Positions 1 through 13,141 of a DNA stretch of 64,000 bases are shown here, in pieces (the stretch's first letter is position 1; each line of letters begins with the position of its first letter). Below the pieces are notes generated by a model, which made no database searches, was not told the DNA's origin, and was given only the letters and a program-made list of their open reading frames with translations. This DNA comes from Thuidium tamariscinum (Eukaryota > Streptophyta > Bryopsida > Hypnales > Thuidiaceae), in contig OX344749.2 of the NCBI GenBank assembly GCA_947034885.2, positions 50,807,682 to 50,871,681 on the forward strand, read 5' to 3'. The translations under genes and the position numbers were made by a program.

Positions 1-423
1 TAGTTTTTCTTTCAATCTTCTACCTAATTCTACTTAACGATTTTTTAAAGAATAGAAATCAAGTGTTTTTTTGTGAATTTTTTCCCCTAGACTTTCATCT
101 CATTTTTTTAACACAAAAATTATGAATTCAAGTTCTATAGTGCAAATTCATTTTACAAACGGCGGTCAAAGTCATCAAAAATTGCAAATTGCAATTCGAA
201 AAAAACTTATTTTTCCAACTTCTAATGCTCGTATCTTCCAATCTTTAGAGTCAAACTTCATGAAAATTTTACCACATGATTTCAATCAATTGAAGTACAA
301 GATTCTACAGTTAGATTCTTAAAAAATTATTATTTCTATTTTCTTGGATGAATGTAGTAGAAATGGCAATTTTGAGAATTTTTTGATTAAGAAATGGCCT
401 TCAATTGGTCCTTTAGGTGTTAA
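1..423 (+). repeat. Truncated TTAA element, family B, right part (copy B3)
   Basis: This stretch matches the right third of the complete family-B element at 13,142-14,061 and the right part of the copy ending at 19,554. The shared run begins with a TTTTTCTTTCAATCTT motif and ends in GGTCCTTTAGGTG followed by TTAA at 420-423. The left part lies outside the window. It has no coding potential: the short open frames here are fragments of the repeat. Confidence 0.75.
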
Positions 424-710
424 GCATTGGTTACATTATAAAGAATGTAGGCCCTAGGTATGAAGGACCATTTGGCTTTTGGCTATAGTAAAATTACCAA
501 AGAATATTGAAGAATAAAAAAAATAAAAAAATCTTTTTTTCTAGAAATTGATGTGGTACCCCAGGTATATAGGTCATGTATTATATGCAAGGGGCATTGG
601 CATTAAAACAACTTACAAGATGGCTTTTGTTAAAATTATATCACATCCAAAAGACTAAAAAAATAGGTGAAAACCAAATTGAAAGAAGATAAAATGTAGA
701 AAATGCTTTA

Positions 711-1606
711 GCCCTAAAGGTTTTTGACTTTGTTTTCACCAAAACTACTTCAAAATTGTCATTTGTAGGACAACTACCTAATTTTTGGAAAAAAAAATTT
801 TGAATAATAAAACCATAGGATCTCTTAGTTCACTAGTTTCACAACATGTAAAAAGAATTTCAGAAATTTCTACCAAGTAGATTGCTAGATATTAGTGTTT
901 GAAGTTACAAATCCTTTATTTACCATTGTGGAAATCTAAGCAGCTACACTTCAAAAGGTCACATTTTTATGAAAAAATGTCCAAAATAATTGTAATTCTT
1001 AAGATTAATTCTAAAATTCAAGTTGGATACATGCTTGAAAATTTTCAAATCATTTGGAATTGTACAACATGTAAAAAAAATTAATAAGTAGAAAGAAGTA
1101 GAGAATGATTAAAATTACTAAATTGTTAACAATTTATTTATTGAATTAAAAAATACCAATCCCAATGGTTTTAATGTTGTAATAAACAACCTACACCCAA
1201 TATATATTTTTTCAAAAATATTAAAAATTGAATTAAATAAAAGACTTCAAAGTTTATTTTAGAGTATACATTCTATAACTTCCTATAAACTATCCACAAA
1301 CTAAAACTCCTCATAACTTTCATCTCATTAACCCAAATGGCATGAATAAAAACATCCCATGTCTATATAAATCTAGAGAACTAGTTTCAAATTTTTATTT
1401 TAAAAAAAGTGATTTTTGAAGAAGTTCTTTAAGCTACCCAAGCTACTTGTCAAACAAAGAAAATCACATATCATGCTATACCTTAAATCTACTCCTTGGG
1501 CGCATGTTTGGGAAAAATTTCAAAGAAAAAAAAAGAAAAACTCCATTTGTAGTGAGCTACCCAAAATTGCTATGTTGCCAAAAAATGTAGTTTGGTCCTT
1601 TAGGCG
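711..1606 (+). mobile_element. Non-autonomous TTAA-type DNA element, family A (copy A1)
   Basis: The left end GCCCTAAAGG follows a degenerate TTAG. The right end TGGTCCTTTAGGCG is followed by TTAA at 1607-1610. The body aligns with copies A2 (18,296-19,208, same strand) and A3 (59,694-60,637, opposite strand). The right half also matches the arms of the palindromic element at 50,418-51,154. It is about 0.9 kb with no transposase-like frame, so it was presumably mobilised in trans. Confidence 0.75.
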
Positions 1607-1610
1607 TTAA

Positions 1611-3300
1611 TTGCATACATTTTAGATTAAAGAAAAACTCACAATGTAAATGAAGAATTGAAATTCCTATGCATAATTTTTAAAAATCCATACAAGAAGT
1701 TTCCTCTAGTTAAAATTAAATTTTTATTAAAAACCTTCAAAAGTTGGGTGGCTTGTCCCATGACACATGTATTAAATAAATTCATACAATTTGATTTTGA
1801 ATGCTATTATTGCCCTTATAGAATATTCATTTCATGTGTATTATTACATTTTTGGATTCCTTGTTAAAAAAGCTTTACAAATTTTTTACATTAAAATTAA
1901 TTATATTTCTTTAGAGTGGACTAAAATACATTAGAAGTCATTATAATAAAGGCTATACAATATGGGAGTTGCATACGTAGGCATGGTACTAGTTGTACCA
2001 CATCAAATTGTAGATTTCAGAAATATTTTTTTAATTATTTTATTTTATTTTTTTAAATTCCCTATATTTGCATTGTAGCTTAAAGTCAAATGGCCCTTTG
2101 AAACGTCTTGGATTTTTTGTAATTTCATTATTATTGAAATAGACACTACTATATTAATATTTGTAAATGAAAAAACTGTTCAATTACAATAGTATGCAAT
2201 AGTATGGATTTTGTTGAATGATGCTACTTTGACAAATTTTAGAATGTATAGAGAATTCAGTCATATCCTTTGAATCCTTAGATACATTTTCTTCAAGTCT
2301 CATAAAAATAAAGGATGTAAATTACAATTTCTAGATTTAAGAGAAATTTGATGTATAATCCGTGAGAAAATAAAATATTATTGTAATGTAAAGTTCATTT
2401 AAAAAGAGAGAGAAAACATGGGTAACCTTCTTAGTGTGAGCAAGAACAAAAGTCTCCATCTTTGTTGCAATTTAACCCTTAAGCATCTAAGGCTCATTTC
2501 TAGAATTAACAATTTTAGAAAAATCATCATAAAGTGCTATTTGGAAGAATATTTTGGAATTGCAATGTAAATGAAAGTTGTAGAATTTGAGTTATAAATT
2601 CCATCCATATAGTTAGTTTCACCAATACTATCACCAATATTTTTTTATAAATTTTGAAAGGGAATTTTCAAAATTCCTTCAAAATTCAATTACAAGTGAA
2701 ATAGTGTCATTTTTTGAGTAAATTTTGTTGGAATGGATTTGAAATGAGGTTCTCTTTACATGGTGGTTTTATAGAATTTTTGTATTCTTTGATTCTATGA
2801 CCTCATTTTTGCAATTCCAAAGTTTGAACTAGAGTCAATGCAATTTTGGCTTTGTCAACCAATTGACAATCTTTCACATTTGTAATTTAAGAAAAAGTGT
2901 AATCTAATAACACCAAATTCAACCCTTGGATAGAACAACAACTTCTTAAAGTATCTTTAAAAATTAAGATGACTTTCATCCAATCTATAATGAGAAAGAA
3001 ATTTGATTTTTAATTTGTACATCATTCAAAAATTGAGTGTCGAAGTGCTTCAAGGTTAAGTACCCTCACTAAAAATGTGCATTTCAACAATTGCTATTGC
3101 TATTCCAAACCTGGTGGTTAGGGTTTGCAATCAAATTTAGAAAATGTGATTTGGTACATGTATAAAATTGAAAGATACATTTTTTTTCATTTAAATTTTT
3201 TATTCCTAACTTAACACATTAACCACCTAGTATGGTATAGGCTCATTAGCCTATTCTAGATCTACCTCCAATATTGTAGAGGACAACTACAAGACTAATT
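1611..3300. other. AT-rich intergenic DNA, nothing recognised
   Basis: This is low-GC sequence with many homopolymer A/T runs. I see no gene, RNA or repeat boundary that I can support. Confidence 0.5.
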
Positions 3301-3743
3301 AGACATGAAGTTTAGCAATAAAAACCATACTCAAATTCTTTGTTTGGATGACGATTTTCGGATGACAATTTCGGCTAGAGTGCAGGGCTTGCTGTGGGTA
3401 TAGTGAGCTTCGCCCGACGGTTTTAGGGTTTAGTAAGTGCCGTGATTCGAGCAATTGCACAATTTTGCTGCACAATTGCGGCACTGCTTGTCGATTTCCA
3501 TCCCGCATTGCTCAGTTTTCGACCAAATTTCGCCGCGGTCAATATTATATTGCATCACTGTGGTTTTCCCAAAGTTGTGTGTTCAGAAAGTGAAGGAAAT
3601 TCCAGGTGTCGTCAATGCGCTTGGAGCGATTCTTGCACAATGTAGGGCACGGAAATCCTTCGGAAGGCGATTCGTAACCCGCCCGGTGGAGGTTCAGTCG
3701 CAATTGTAAGGAAAATTAGGTCTCGGTGCGCGATTTAGGCACC
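3301..3743 (+). promoter_or_regulatory. Promoter-proximal region and 5' leader of OEP80
   Basis: GC content rises sharply from about 3,340 and continues without a break into the first OEP80 coding exon. The region contains TTTTAGGGTTTAG near 3,420, a motif common at plant transcription starts. The short open frames in it overlap in several phases and look non-coding. The exact transcription start cannot be placed from sequence alone. Confidence 0.5.
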
Positions 3744-6700
3744 ATGTGCTCGTCGGAGCATGGAGCTTCTCCGGCCAAGCTTGCTCCAGCACGGGTGTCC
3801 TTCTCGCGGGTGAAGCTCCCGGTTTATCAACCGCGGCGGCCGCCCGGGAGAGTTCATTTTTTACCGAATCAATCGGCGTTTGGGAAGTTTTTGTCCGCCG
3901 CGGAAGGCTTGGTCCAATCTTTCACCGCTAAATGGGATTCTATGGCAATTAGGGTTCGGGATTCGCTCACCGCTGAGAGACCGTTAAGGTTTTTGAATGC
4001 TGCGCCAATGCGACTTGCGGCACTGTCGTTGAGTAATGAGCAGGAAGCGAAACCGGAGTCTGCGCGACAGAGTCGGCGGAAAGCTCCCGGAGGACTACAG
4101 CTCGGGCAAGAAGGGGCTCAAGACGAGGAGAGGGTTCTTATTAGTGAGATCTTGATCCAAGACAAAGACGGGCAAGTGCTGACGGATCCTGAGCTCAGCA
4201 GCACGGCGTGGGAAGCGCTGAAGGCTTGCAAGCCCAATTTTGCTTTGACGACGTCGGAGGTTCAGGCCGATGTGCACCGAATTATTGACACCGGTTTTTT
4301 TGCTTCGTGCATGCCAACTGCTGAGGATACCCGCGACGGCGTGCGTCTCGTGTTCAAGGTTGGTTGAATTTCAATGTGATTTTGGTTGGAGACCCTGCAG
4401 ACAACAGCACGCTGAATTGTATCTTTAGTGTTTGTTTGTATTAGCTTGGATGCAGGTGTGGCCTATGGTACTTCAGTATACCGTCGATTATGACGGGATT
4501 CCCTGCTTGCTGTGACTGCAGGTAGAGCCGAACCAGGAGTTGAAAGGTCTGGTATGCAATGGTGCCAATGTGCTTCCAACCCGGGTCGTGCATGATGCAT
4601 TCCGTAGTGAGTTTGGTATGTCTTCCTCATCATGCATAGGATTTCATTCATTCTAGGCGTCAGTGGCCTACTAGGCTTGTTAGAGCAGATTGTTGATTAG
4701 AGCAGCTTGAAAATTTAGAAGATGCGAAGTCTTCTAGCTGTAAATTATGAAATCTGGGATTTCTCTGTTTCTTTATACCACCTGTATGCGTTGTGGTGAC
4801 GAAATCAATTGCTGACACCTGGAGCAGGATACTCTTGTGTTTTAATGTATCGTTTATGTAGTGCAGGCAAGGTGGTCAATATTCAACGGCTCAACACAGT
4901 TCTGGATACTCTTAATGGCTGGTACAGAGACCGAGGTCTCTTTGGACAGGTATAACTACCTGGACGAATTGTATATTGTCTGAGCAGATGCTCAATGCTC
5001 ATGGATTGGCTTGAGACGTGCTTATTAGGTAATTCCATCTCGAAAGTTTCCCAACTGGCACTACTGTTGGGAAGATATTGCATGGAATCGGTTGCTTCGC
5101 GGGAGCTAAAATGCTTGACCACCTAGAGTTCTGATCATGATCGTGTCTTTCACGATGCGGGCACTCTTGTCTTCAATTAGCATGTATGGAAAATGAACGT
5201 GCTAGAGAGATTGCATGGGCTTCAATCCTCGTGCATAGAAGCATCCAATACCTTATCTTGTCTAAAATCTGTGCGGGCATTCTTGTCTCAATTAGCATGG
5301 ATGGAAAATGAACGCGCTAGAGAGATTGCATGGGCTTCAATGCATAGAAGCATCCAATAATTTCACGCTAAGTATCTTGTCTATAATCTGCGCTTGGCAA
5401 GTTCACTTTTGTACTGCTAGGTTTTTAACGTGGTCAATTCTAATCGGAGAAGTGGGTGTAGTTTCAAGAAAGTAATCCTATATTGAATCATAAACTTTGC
5501 CATGGTTAACGAGTTTGACAATTAGGGGTTGGCTTAGTTCTAATCTCATGGTTAAACTGTTGAAGCTGTTTGGGCGAATTAGAGCACTATGCTTGCTTCT
5601 GGATTTAGTCTCTTCAGATACTAAGTCTTCTGACATCGTAGAAGCTAAATTGCTTAGCGCCAGAGCTTTTTGTTTTTGAACTGAAAGTGCGGTGTTGATT
5701 TACAGGTCACAGATGTTGAGATCCTACCAGATGGTGTGATTCAAGTGCAATTAGCAGAGGCAGAGGTGCACAACATCAACATTAGGTTTTTGGATAGAAA
5801 GACGTACGTGGCCCATTGCAGTTCTATCTCTATTTCAACACGGGAATTAAGTAGGGCTTCATTACAAGAGGGTTTCTATTTCCTGAAATTACTGGGGTTT
5901 CCTTTTGTGTTGATAAGGATGGTATGGTTTGGTCTGTGTCTTGCAGTGGAGAGCCTACTGTTGGGAAGACCAGGCCAGAGACTCTTCTTCGTCAATTGAC
6001 AACAAAGAAAGGGCAGGTGAATGATTATCTGGAATTAAGAGATTACTAAGAGATTGGAAATACGAAGCTATCTCCGTATTTTGATGACTTCTGCACTATT
6101 TCCTATAGGAAGATGAGAAGCTTGGAATCATCGTGATTCAAATTGTAGCTGATTTTAAGTACGACATCCTTGAATCCAGAGTTATTAACATGATGCGTTT
6201 TCTCCTGTGCAAATTGGTGAATATGAACTTTGCTTTTATTTGCAGGTTTATAGTCTACAAGAAGGGCGACGAGATGTGGAAACTGTATTTACAATGGGTA
6301 TCATGGAGGATGTTAACTTGGTTCCACAGCCTGCTGGTGGTAAGGATTAACCTTTTTTCTTCAATATGTAAAATGCAGTAGACTCTGTCTATTTTGTGCC
6401 CTTGTTATTACGTAAAATCTGTTAGAAATCTAAATATCTTCCAATTTTAAGGCAAATCGGTATGTGATCCAGTGTAGCATTCTCTGGTCAATGGCTCTCA
6501 ATCTTGAATGTGCACAGATACAGGAATGGTGGATCTAACAATGAACGTGGTCGAGCGTGTCACTGGTGGTTTCTCAGCTGGAGGTGGTTTATCAGGCAAT
6601 GGGTAGATTCCTCAGCTTGAACCCTTGTACAGTAGGAAGCACATGTGAGTTCTGAGGAAGTATTCCAGTCACCTCTTGTCCAGGAGTGAGTTCATTTTTC

Positions 6701-9672
6701 ATTGCTCTAATCTAGTTCCACGTGGTTGTAGCTTAACTGTTGTATGCTGCTTCTTGTGGACAGGATTTCAAATGGGGCCCTCTCTGGTCTGGTTGGAAGG
6801 TGGGTTACTATTCCCCCCCCTCCCCCCCCCCCCTCTCTTTTAGTACGTCGGTACCATTTTTCCTTCGGTGACAGCTTTTTTGGTGTGTGTTTCTTCTTCT
6901 TTCACTTGGTATTCCTGAGCATTTGATTGTTTCCCTTCCGCACTCGGCGTCTGCACTCATGAAGAAAATACAAATGTAATCGTCAAAGTTGTAATCCTGA
7001 GGAACGGCTGTGTATTGTGTGTTGTGTGTTGTGTTACGGCAGCTTTGCCTATTCACATAGGAATGCATTTGGACGGAATCAGAAGCTTAATGTTTCATTG
7101 GAGAGAGGACAAGTTGATTCTATGTTCAGAATTAATTATACCGACCCTTGGATTGAAGGTGATGACAAGCGAACATGCCGCTCCATAAATATCCAGGTAT
7201 GAGTAAAAATATATCGGGTGGGATTGCGCTCTTTTAAATGAATGAATCTCATCCTGTTGAAGTTTACTTTATAGTTCAAGATCTTGTTATATATATCGAG
7301 AGTAGGGACTCCACTGTGTTTTGTGTAACGATTTGTTTTGTGTAACGATTTGTTTTGTTCAACGTCAACAATTCATTTACAAATGTCAGCTGTGTCATTC
7401 CGATACATGTAGATAGCGAAATCACCTTACACTTCAGGATTCCTAACGATTCCTGGGTAAGATTCTGGAATATAGTTGCGAAAACACAAACTTTGATACA
7501 GGGTTGTGGCATCCATGCTGGTTATGGTTGCAGAACTCACGAGCACCTGGGACAACTGTGCATGGTATCCGCAAAGATGCGCTGTCCACTGGTCCGTTAC
7601 ATGGGGGGGTGACAATAGGTAGGCTGATGGCTGGTGTAGATTACAGTCGACCTTTACTGCCAAAATGGAGTGGCACTGCTGGGATCAATTTTCAAGTGAG
7701 TGTTCGTTATTTTGATTTTCCTATCTGATTTATTTTGTTTCGTACTACCATTATCCCTTCAAATCTTTGTGAGGCTAATAAGACGTGGGATTTTTTTTTT
7801 TCCTCTTTATCAGCGGGCAGGAGCTCGAGATGAACATGGGTCAGTGAAAGTGGTTGATATGTACGGTGGCCCTCTGACATTCAGGTTGGTCCTTGTTTCA
7901 TCAAGACTTACTATTGGGAGCATTTTTACTTTAGGGAGCCCTAGTCTTGTTTAATAATAAACAAGCTTAATGAGATCAATAGCGGGGGGGGGTGGCTTCC
8001 TATAAATATTTTATTGGGCCTAATTGGGACGCCGTACATGGCCTAGAGGCCGTTTTGGCCAATCACAAACTCTGTTCACTTTGCCCGAAGGGGTTTGTGA
8101 TTTCTGAAGGTCCCTTAAATTACAAATTACATATTTTTTATGGTTTGCCGCTGGTCTAGTTGTGGTCTTTGGACTTACCGTTGACTAGCCTACTTTTGTT
8201 TGGTCACTGAATTCATGTAGATGTCATTTTTTCCTTCCCTGTAGGCGAGAAGATGAGTTTTGTTTTTTAAGAGATCTGCTTGGCAGCATTGTGCCAAGCG
8301 TGTACTTGGAAAGTGAATTTAACATCTAGCTCCATGAAAATTTGACTTGTCAACTTCTAAGAAGGGACGCTTCATATGAATGCGAAGTGGTGCATTAAGA
8401 ACATTATCTGTTTAGCGTCATTCGTGGTGTAAATGTTGTTAACATTCTTTTTGCAGTGGTCGAGCTTATGATGACATGCTGGTGACAAAATTGGAAATCG
8501 TCTACACAGATTCGGGAGACAATGGCTCATCACAAGTAATTCAACTGCTTGTCTCCTTTTATTTTAATTGTGTACCGGATTAAGTCTCCTACATGTATGT
8601 GTATGAAGAAGTCTCTTGTAGATCATCCAAGTGGCTCTACTCCTCTGTAGTCCCTGTTGTGACACAGTTTTTGTGCTGGGTTGCAGTTGGTTCTCAACAC
8701 AGAGCAAGGGTTGCCTATTGCTGCAGATTGGCTATTTTTCAACCGAATTAATGTACGTGCTAGGCAGGGGCTTCGTCTTGGACCTATTCGTTGCATAGCA
8801 AGGTAAGTAAATTATCACTAACTTTATTCTTTTCAATGCATCTTATACCTATCTCTGCAGCATTCATCCAGATGTGTTTCAAGGAGAATTCCATATTTTT
8901 AGAGAAGTGCAACTTGTTAATAGCAGGGAATATTTTGTGGTTACGATCTTACAGTTTTTCCGCATGGCTTGTGCTTGTAGTTTTTCAGGAGGTACTGTAG
9001 TTGGGGACTTGGCACCCCACGAGGCTTTTCCTATTGGGGGTACCAATAGTGTCCGAGGCTACGATGAAGGGGCTGTGGGTTCAGGCCGCTCATGTGTCGT
9101 TGCGAGTGGCGAAATCTCCATTCCACTTGTACGTCTCTTCCTGTCTGACATAGGTGGTCCGTTTTTTCTTCAACTGGCATATTTGTACGGTGAAGTGAGA
9201 TCAAATAATCTCTTGAAGCGAAATTGTGAGTTTTGACCAATGATCTTCATGTATTCTCAGGCTGGGCCAGTGGAGGGAGCAATTTTTGCTGATTACGGTT
9301 CTGATTTGGGATCCGGAAGTACTGTGCCAGGTAATGCTGTCTTTTATCATTTTTTTGGTTAAATATTTGAGATTGTACGCTATCATCTATTTACTCTCTT
9401 GTGAAGTTAGTTGATAGTTGAATGCACCATGGTGACATCACGTCCTTCGCTTGCGTGAAGTAGTTCGGGAACTAGAATTGATTTAAATGGCAATGTACTT
9501 GTGTTGTCTATATGCAGGGGACCCTGCAGGAGTGCGTGGAAAACCTGGACAAGGGTATGGATATGGGGCAGGGCTTAGAGTGGACTCTCCTTTAGGACCT
9601 TTACGATTAGAATATGCATTCAACGATAGTAAGGCACGCAGGTTCCACTTTGGGATTGGCTACAGGAATTGA
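3744..9672 (+). CDS. OEP80: Chloroplast outer envelope Omp85 protein OEP80 (TOC75-V), 16 exons
   Basis: OEP80 is an Omp85/TOC75-family beta-barrel of the chloroplast outer envelope, thought to assemble other outer-membrane barrels; in Arabidopsis it is essential. Coding exons by splice-site and homology reading: 3744-4358, 4522-4615, 4867-4949, 5706-5803, 5947-6016, 6246-6339, 6518-6602, 6764-6799, 7043-7196, 7534-7695, 7814-7884, 8457-8535, 8687-8802, 8981-9128, 9261-9330, 9518-9672. These join in frame to 709 residues, against about 730 in Arabidopsis. All introns are GT-AG. Residues 1 to about 120 form a poorly conserved N-terminal region. POTRA repeats follow ([33 protein letters not shown]) to about residue 330. 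The barrel then carries [35 protein letters not shown] and [20 protein letters not shown], with the VRGY loop-6 motif at about residues 610-613. It ends with [14 protein letters not shown] and an aromatic strand finishing in RN, a normal Omp85 C-terminus. I chose the ATG at 3744; a GTG 18 bp upstream is not a plausible plant start. Confidence 0.96.
5157..5391 (+). repeat. Tandem duplication in OEP80 intron 3
   Basis: Two adjacent units of about 115 and 120 bp, at 5157-5271 and 5272-5391, share most bases, including ATTAGCATG.ATGGAAAATGAACG and AGAGAGATTGCATGGGCTTC. They lie wholly inside the intron between exons 3 and 4 and do not disturb the splice sites. The high similarity suggests a recent duplication. 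Confidence 0.85.
6813..6833 (+). repeat. Poly-C tract in OEP80 intron 8
   Basis: This is a run of C interrupted by a single T, just downstream of the exon-8 donor. It is a simple sequence repeat whose length may vary or be misread. Confidence 0.9.
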
Positions 9673-11160
9673 TGTACTTCTCCTCAAGTTTATTTCATAC
9701 ATTTCGAATTCATCTCTGCCCTACCAGACTCAGTGTTATTGGTCTTGTAGAATTGTACTCTTGTCTTGGAATTCGTTTCCACTTTGTTATTGATATGGTA
9801 TCACAACGATACGTTGGACCACCGACTGGAGGAGGCGAACGAACATGTATTCAAGAATATACTTTTCTTATCAAGAGTACGTTCAAATGGCAACCCTTCT
9901 TTTTTAATTTCTTTAGCTTCGTGTTTTTTCATCAGATCGCTGGTTATCACTCTCTTTTTGTACTATTTGATCTCTAATTGTACTATTTCACTCTTCTTTA
10001 AACGTCGTAGATTAATGTGATGTACCAAAAATAAAGAACAAATTTCAAGGTTTAGGGACTCCACAAAATATAGCTTAGGAAGCAGCTGGTTAAAGACTCC
10101 TGTTAAGTAGGCAGTTTTGAGCAATTTTTTTGGTCCTGCCTGGGCCATTGCTCTGTGCGGCCAACAGAGTGGGCTGTGGTGTCATGTCTGACCAAGATGC
10201 AAGTACAGGCAAGTAACCGTGCAAGCGCAGCATGGGCACGGCTCTTTTGAGGTCCTATGAAGAATTGGATTCCTTCTGAAGTAGCGACCATCACAGAAGA
10301 GCAAGGTGTGTTCTAGCCCTCTAGCCTGAGGTCGCAATTTGTAAATCTGATCAACACTCAAACAAGCCTCAACACTCAAGCAAGTATGTAGGAACGTACT
10401 GTGTTGGACCAACCACTGAAATGATTTCACAGTACTGTATTTGCCCATGTGTTCAGTACAGGCCGGTTTGGGATGAAATAGGGATGCATTTCTAGGAGTT
10501 CGTTTTAAATTGCTAGACTGGCCGTAGAGCTCAGATCCAAGTGGCCCAGTGGGACAAGGATGAACGTGTACAGGGGCAGTTGCAATAAGTCCGCTGTAGT
10601 TTTGCTAGAGGCGTACAGTGAAATATTTCTGCCAATCAATCTCTCGTATGTAGTTTTAGGAATGTCCATCTGATTCTTCTACATTTGTTGAAGTTAGTTT
10701 TATTTTTGGCTGTGGTCGATGTGATCCATGAAGTAGAACTTTTGTTTGTTACAAATGTAGACTTTCTAAGATTTATTTACGTGAAGTAAATGTTATGGTG
10801 TACTTATGTATGTCGAAATGGGTTAGAATGTATGGTCTTCTGAGTAGGTCCTGCAGTCTCACGGACCCTTTAGAAGGGCCGTCTCTAGTCAGTATTGGCA
10901 TTGCTTACAGTATTAACTTAGGCCGCGTTGCTTAGGTTTGATTCTCGTGGACCAATTCCTTTGGCTGGGTCGTTTTTCATAGCCCAGCTGTTGTGCAGAC
11001 AAGCGATATGGAGTGGATGCATGTCGTTATATGGAGTTCTGTGCCGTGACAGTGCATGTTTACAAGAGCCGAATACAGTAGTCGCTTGGGTCTTGGGAAG
11101 GGGCAAGGGCAAGGGTCAACGAGTGGCTTATAAATTGTCAAAGAGTTCTTTAATGTAGTG
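9673..11160 (+). other. OEP80 3' region and downstream intermediate-GC sequence
   Basis: The OEP80 3' UTR starts here. From about 10,080 to 11,150 the GC content stays above that of the intergenic DNA beyond, but open frames are short and overlap in several phases. I recognise no protein or structural RNA. It could be a long or alternative 3' UTR, a non-coding transcript or a decayed gene. Confidence 0.4.
10029..10034 (+). terminator. Candidate polyadenylation signal for OEP80
   Basis: An AATAAA hexamer lies about 357 bp after the OEP80 stop codon, with T-rich sequence upstream near 9,940-10,000. It is the clearest near-consensus signal I noticed there. Plant signals are loose, so other sites may be used. 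Confidence 0.35.
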
Positions 11161-11320
11161 GTTTTTTCCGTTTGTTAGAAAAAAGAGAAAAATAAAAGGA
11201 AAAAAAGAGAGTTAAAGGTAGATTAGCCCAATTCAGTCTTGAGCCCAACTTTGTCTCCGTACATCTAATCCTAATTTTGTCCAGAAAATCAACCAAATTT
11301 GTCTTGAAATTTGACTACAT

Positions 11321-11421
11321 AGGTGTTAATATATACATAAAAGGGTGTTACGGTTTGTTAATTTGGTGTTAGGTGCAAATATATACATAAAAAGGTGGTT
11401 ATGGTTTGTTAATTTGGTGTT
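11321..11421 (+). repeat. Two-unit tandem duplication, about 50 bp
   Basis: Units at 11,321-11,370 and 11,371-11,421 share ATATATACATAAAA and GGTTTGTTAATTTGGTGTT. They lie in AT-rich intergenic DNA about 1.6 kb downstream of OEP80. Confidence 0.85.
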
Positions 11422-13137
11422 AATGACTACTCTACAAGCAATTTTCTAATTTTAAGAATGAACACTTCTAAAGTTTGCAAAAATTATAATTTTGATTAGA
11501 AAATTATAGTTACACTTGGGTTGACTCATGAAACAAGTGCACACCTTTGAAAAATATGTGCCTCTCTTGGAATTGACCCCAAGATAGTCATATTGCAAAT
11601 CAAGGTGGTAATAGGCTTGTCTATAATACCCTTATAAGGTCATAGGAGACAAAAAAGTTCTTGATTATCAATTACTTCCTTTTGTATAGGTGACTTTCAT
11701 CCATTTTAAAGTTTACCCTTTTGGTTTCTAAACGTAAAAGAAGTAGCTTGCATTAATGGAAGCTATATGTGAAGTAGTGAACCAAACCTTGTAGAGATGC
11801 CCTGTACTATGGTGTTTGGATGCATGGCTTCATTATTCATTATAGGAACTATGAATGCACCTATTGGTTTGATAATTGGAGCATTTTGTAACTATGGTCT
11901 TGAGAGACTATATCTTTCTAAAGATTACAACCCTAGGGATAGTCTAAATTTCTAAAATTATAAAGATGTATTGTAAAATGCAACTTAGAACAATAATTTA
12001 ATGATAACTTTGAAACAAAGGTTGCAAAATATTCCTTCTATTCCACTAAAAACCTCCAAATCAAGTCAAATTTTTGTCCCACTAAAAAGCTCTTTCATAT
12101 TGAGGAAGTGTTTGTTTTATTGAACCTTATGAGGGCTAGGGAAACAATCTAGGTGAAGTATTTGTTTAGCCTTGTAAGCTTGACCTTGCCTATATGAGGC
12201 ACTTTGTACTTATTGCTTCCTTAGACAATGGTGTTGACGATGCATTTAGTGACCACTTCAACACTATGAAACTTTGATCATTAAGTGGGCCAAATTTTCG
12301 TATTGTAGATATTTAAATTGTGCAACATATATCTAGCATCCTATTGATGCTACTACCTTTTAAATAATCTTAAATGATAGAATTAACAGCATTCAAAAAA
12401 TGTGATCAAAAATCATATTGTTGATACAAATTTTGGATGTTTAAGTGTCTCAGGAGGTGCAGTGAGCGGAAGAAGTAGATATATACATATGAACAAATGT
12501 AGGGTGCCAAATAAACATTTAGGGTAAGAATTATAATTTGATTTTATATACTATAGTATATAGAAAATACCATAGGGTGTCTTCTAAATACTATAGGATA
12601 TAGATTAATGGGGTGCATTAGAAAAAAATAGACTTAGGTAATCCCCCCTTAATATTCATTTATTGGACCAAAAATCTTAATTAGTGTTGTTGCCTTGTGA
12701 ATTGGCTTGGTGGTCAAGTCATCAATTGATGAAGTCATTAATTGACAAGTCATTAGTTTATAGACGATGGACAGGCTATGTTTCAAGTTGTACCAAGAAT
12801 GTGTTAATAGTCTACCAGTTTCATTCTATACTTCTATGCATTGAATGTGTTAATAGTCTCAGCAATTTCATTCTATATTTGCAATCACTGCATTTAATAG
12901 AAGAATATGTTGAAAGGGAGGAACTTTTAAGATAAATTTTTGTATATGTTCAAGAAGAATCCAATTAGGTTTACGTTTAAGAATTATCTTATATGCCATA
13001 AAGATTGAAATTGGCAATACAAGATCTTATAAGTTATAAGAGGACCAATTTCATATGAACTAACAATCACAAGGCTAATGGTACTTGGATTTACCATGCT
13101 TCACCACAATTAATTATTTCCATTTGGCTTTGTGGTT
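11422..13137. other. AT-rich intergenic DNA
   Basis: Apart from the 46-bp duplication at 12,797-12,882, no gene or bounded element is recognised. Open frames are short and of low complexity. Confidence 0.5.
12797..12882 (+). repeat. Two-unit tandem duplication, about 46 bp
   Basis: Units beginning at 12,797 and 12,843 share GAATGTGTTAATAGTCT and TTTCATTCTATA. This is a local duplication with no evident function. Confidence 0.8.
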
Positions 13138-13141
13138 TTAA

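Noticed and set aside
3726-3743. GTG start 18 bp upstream of the OEP80 ATG
   Set aside because: Nuclear plant genes start at ATG; the in-frame ATG at 3744 is the first one.
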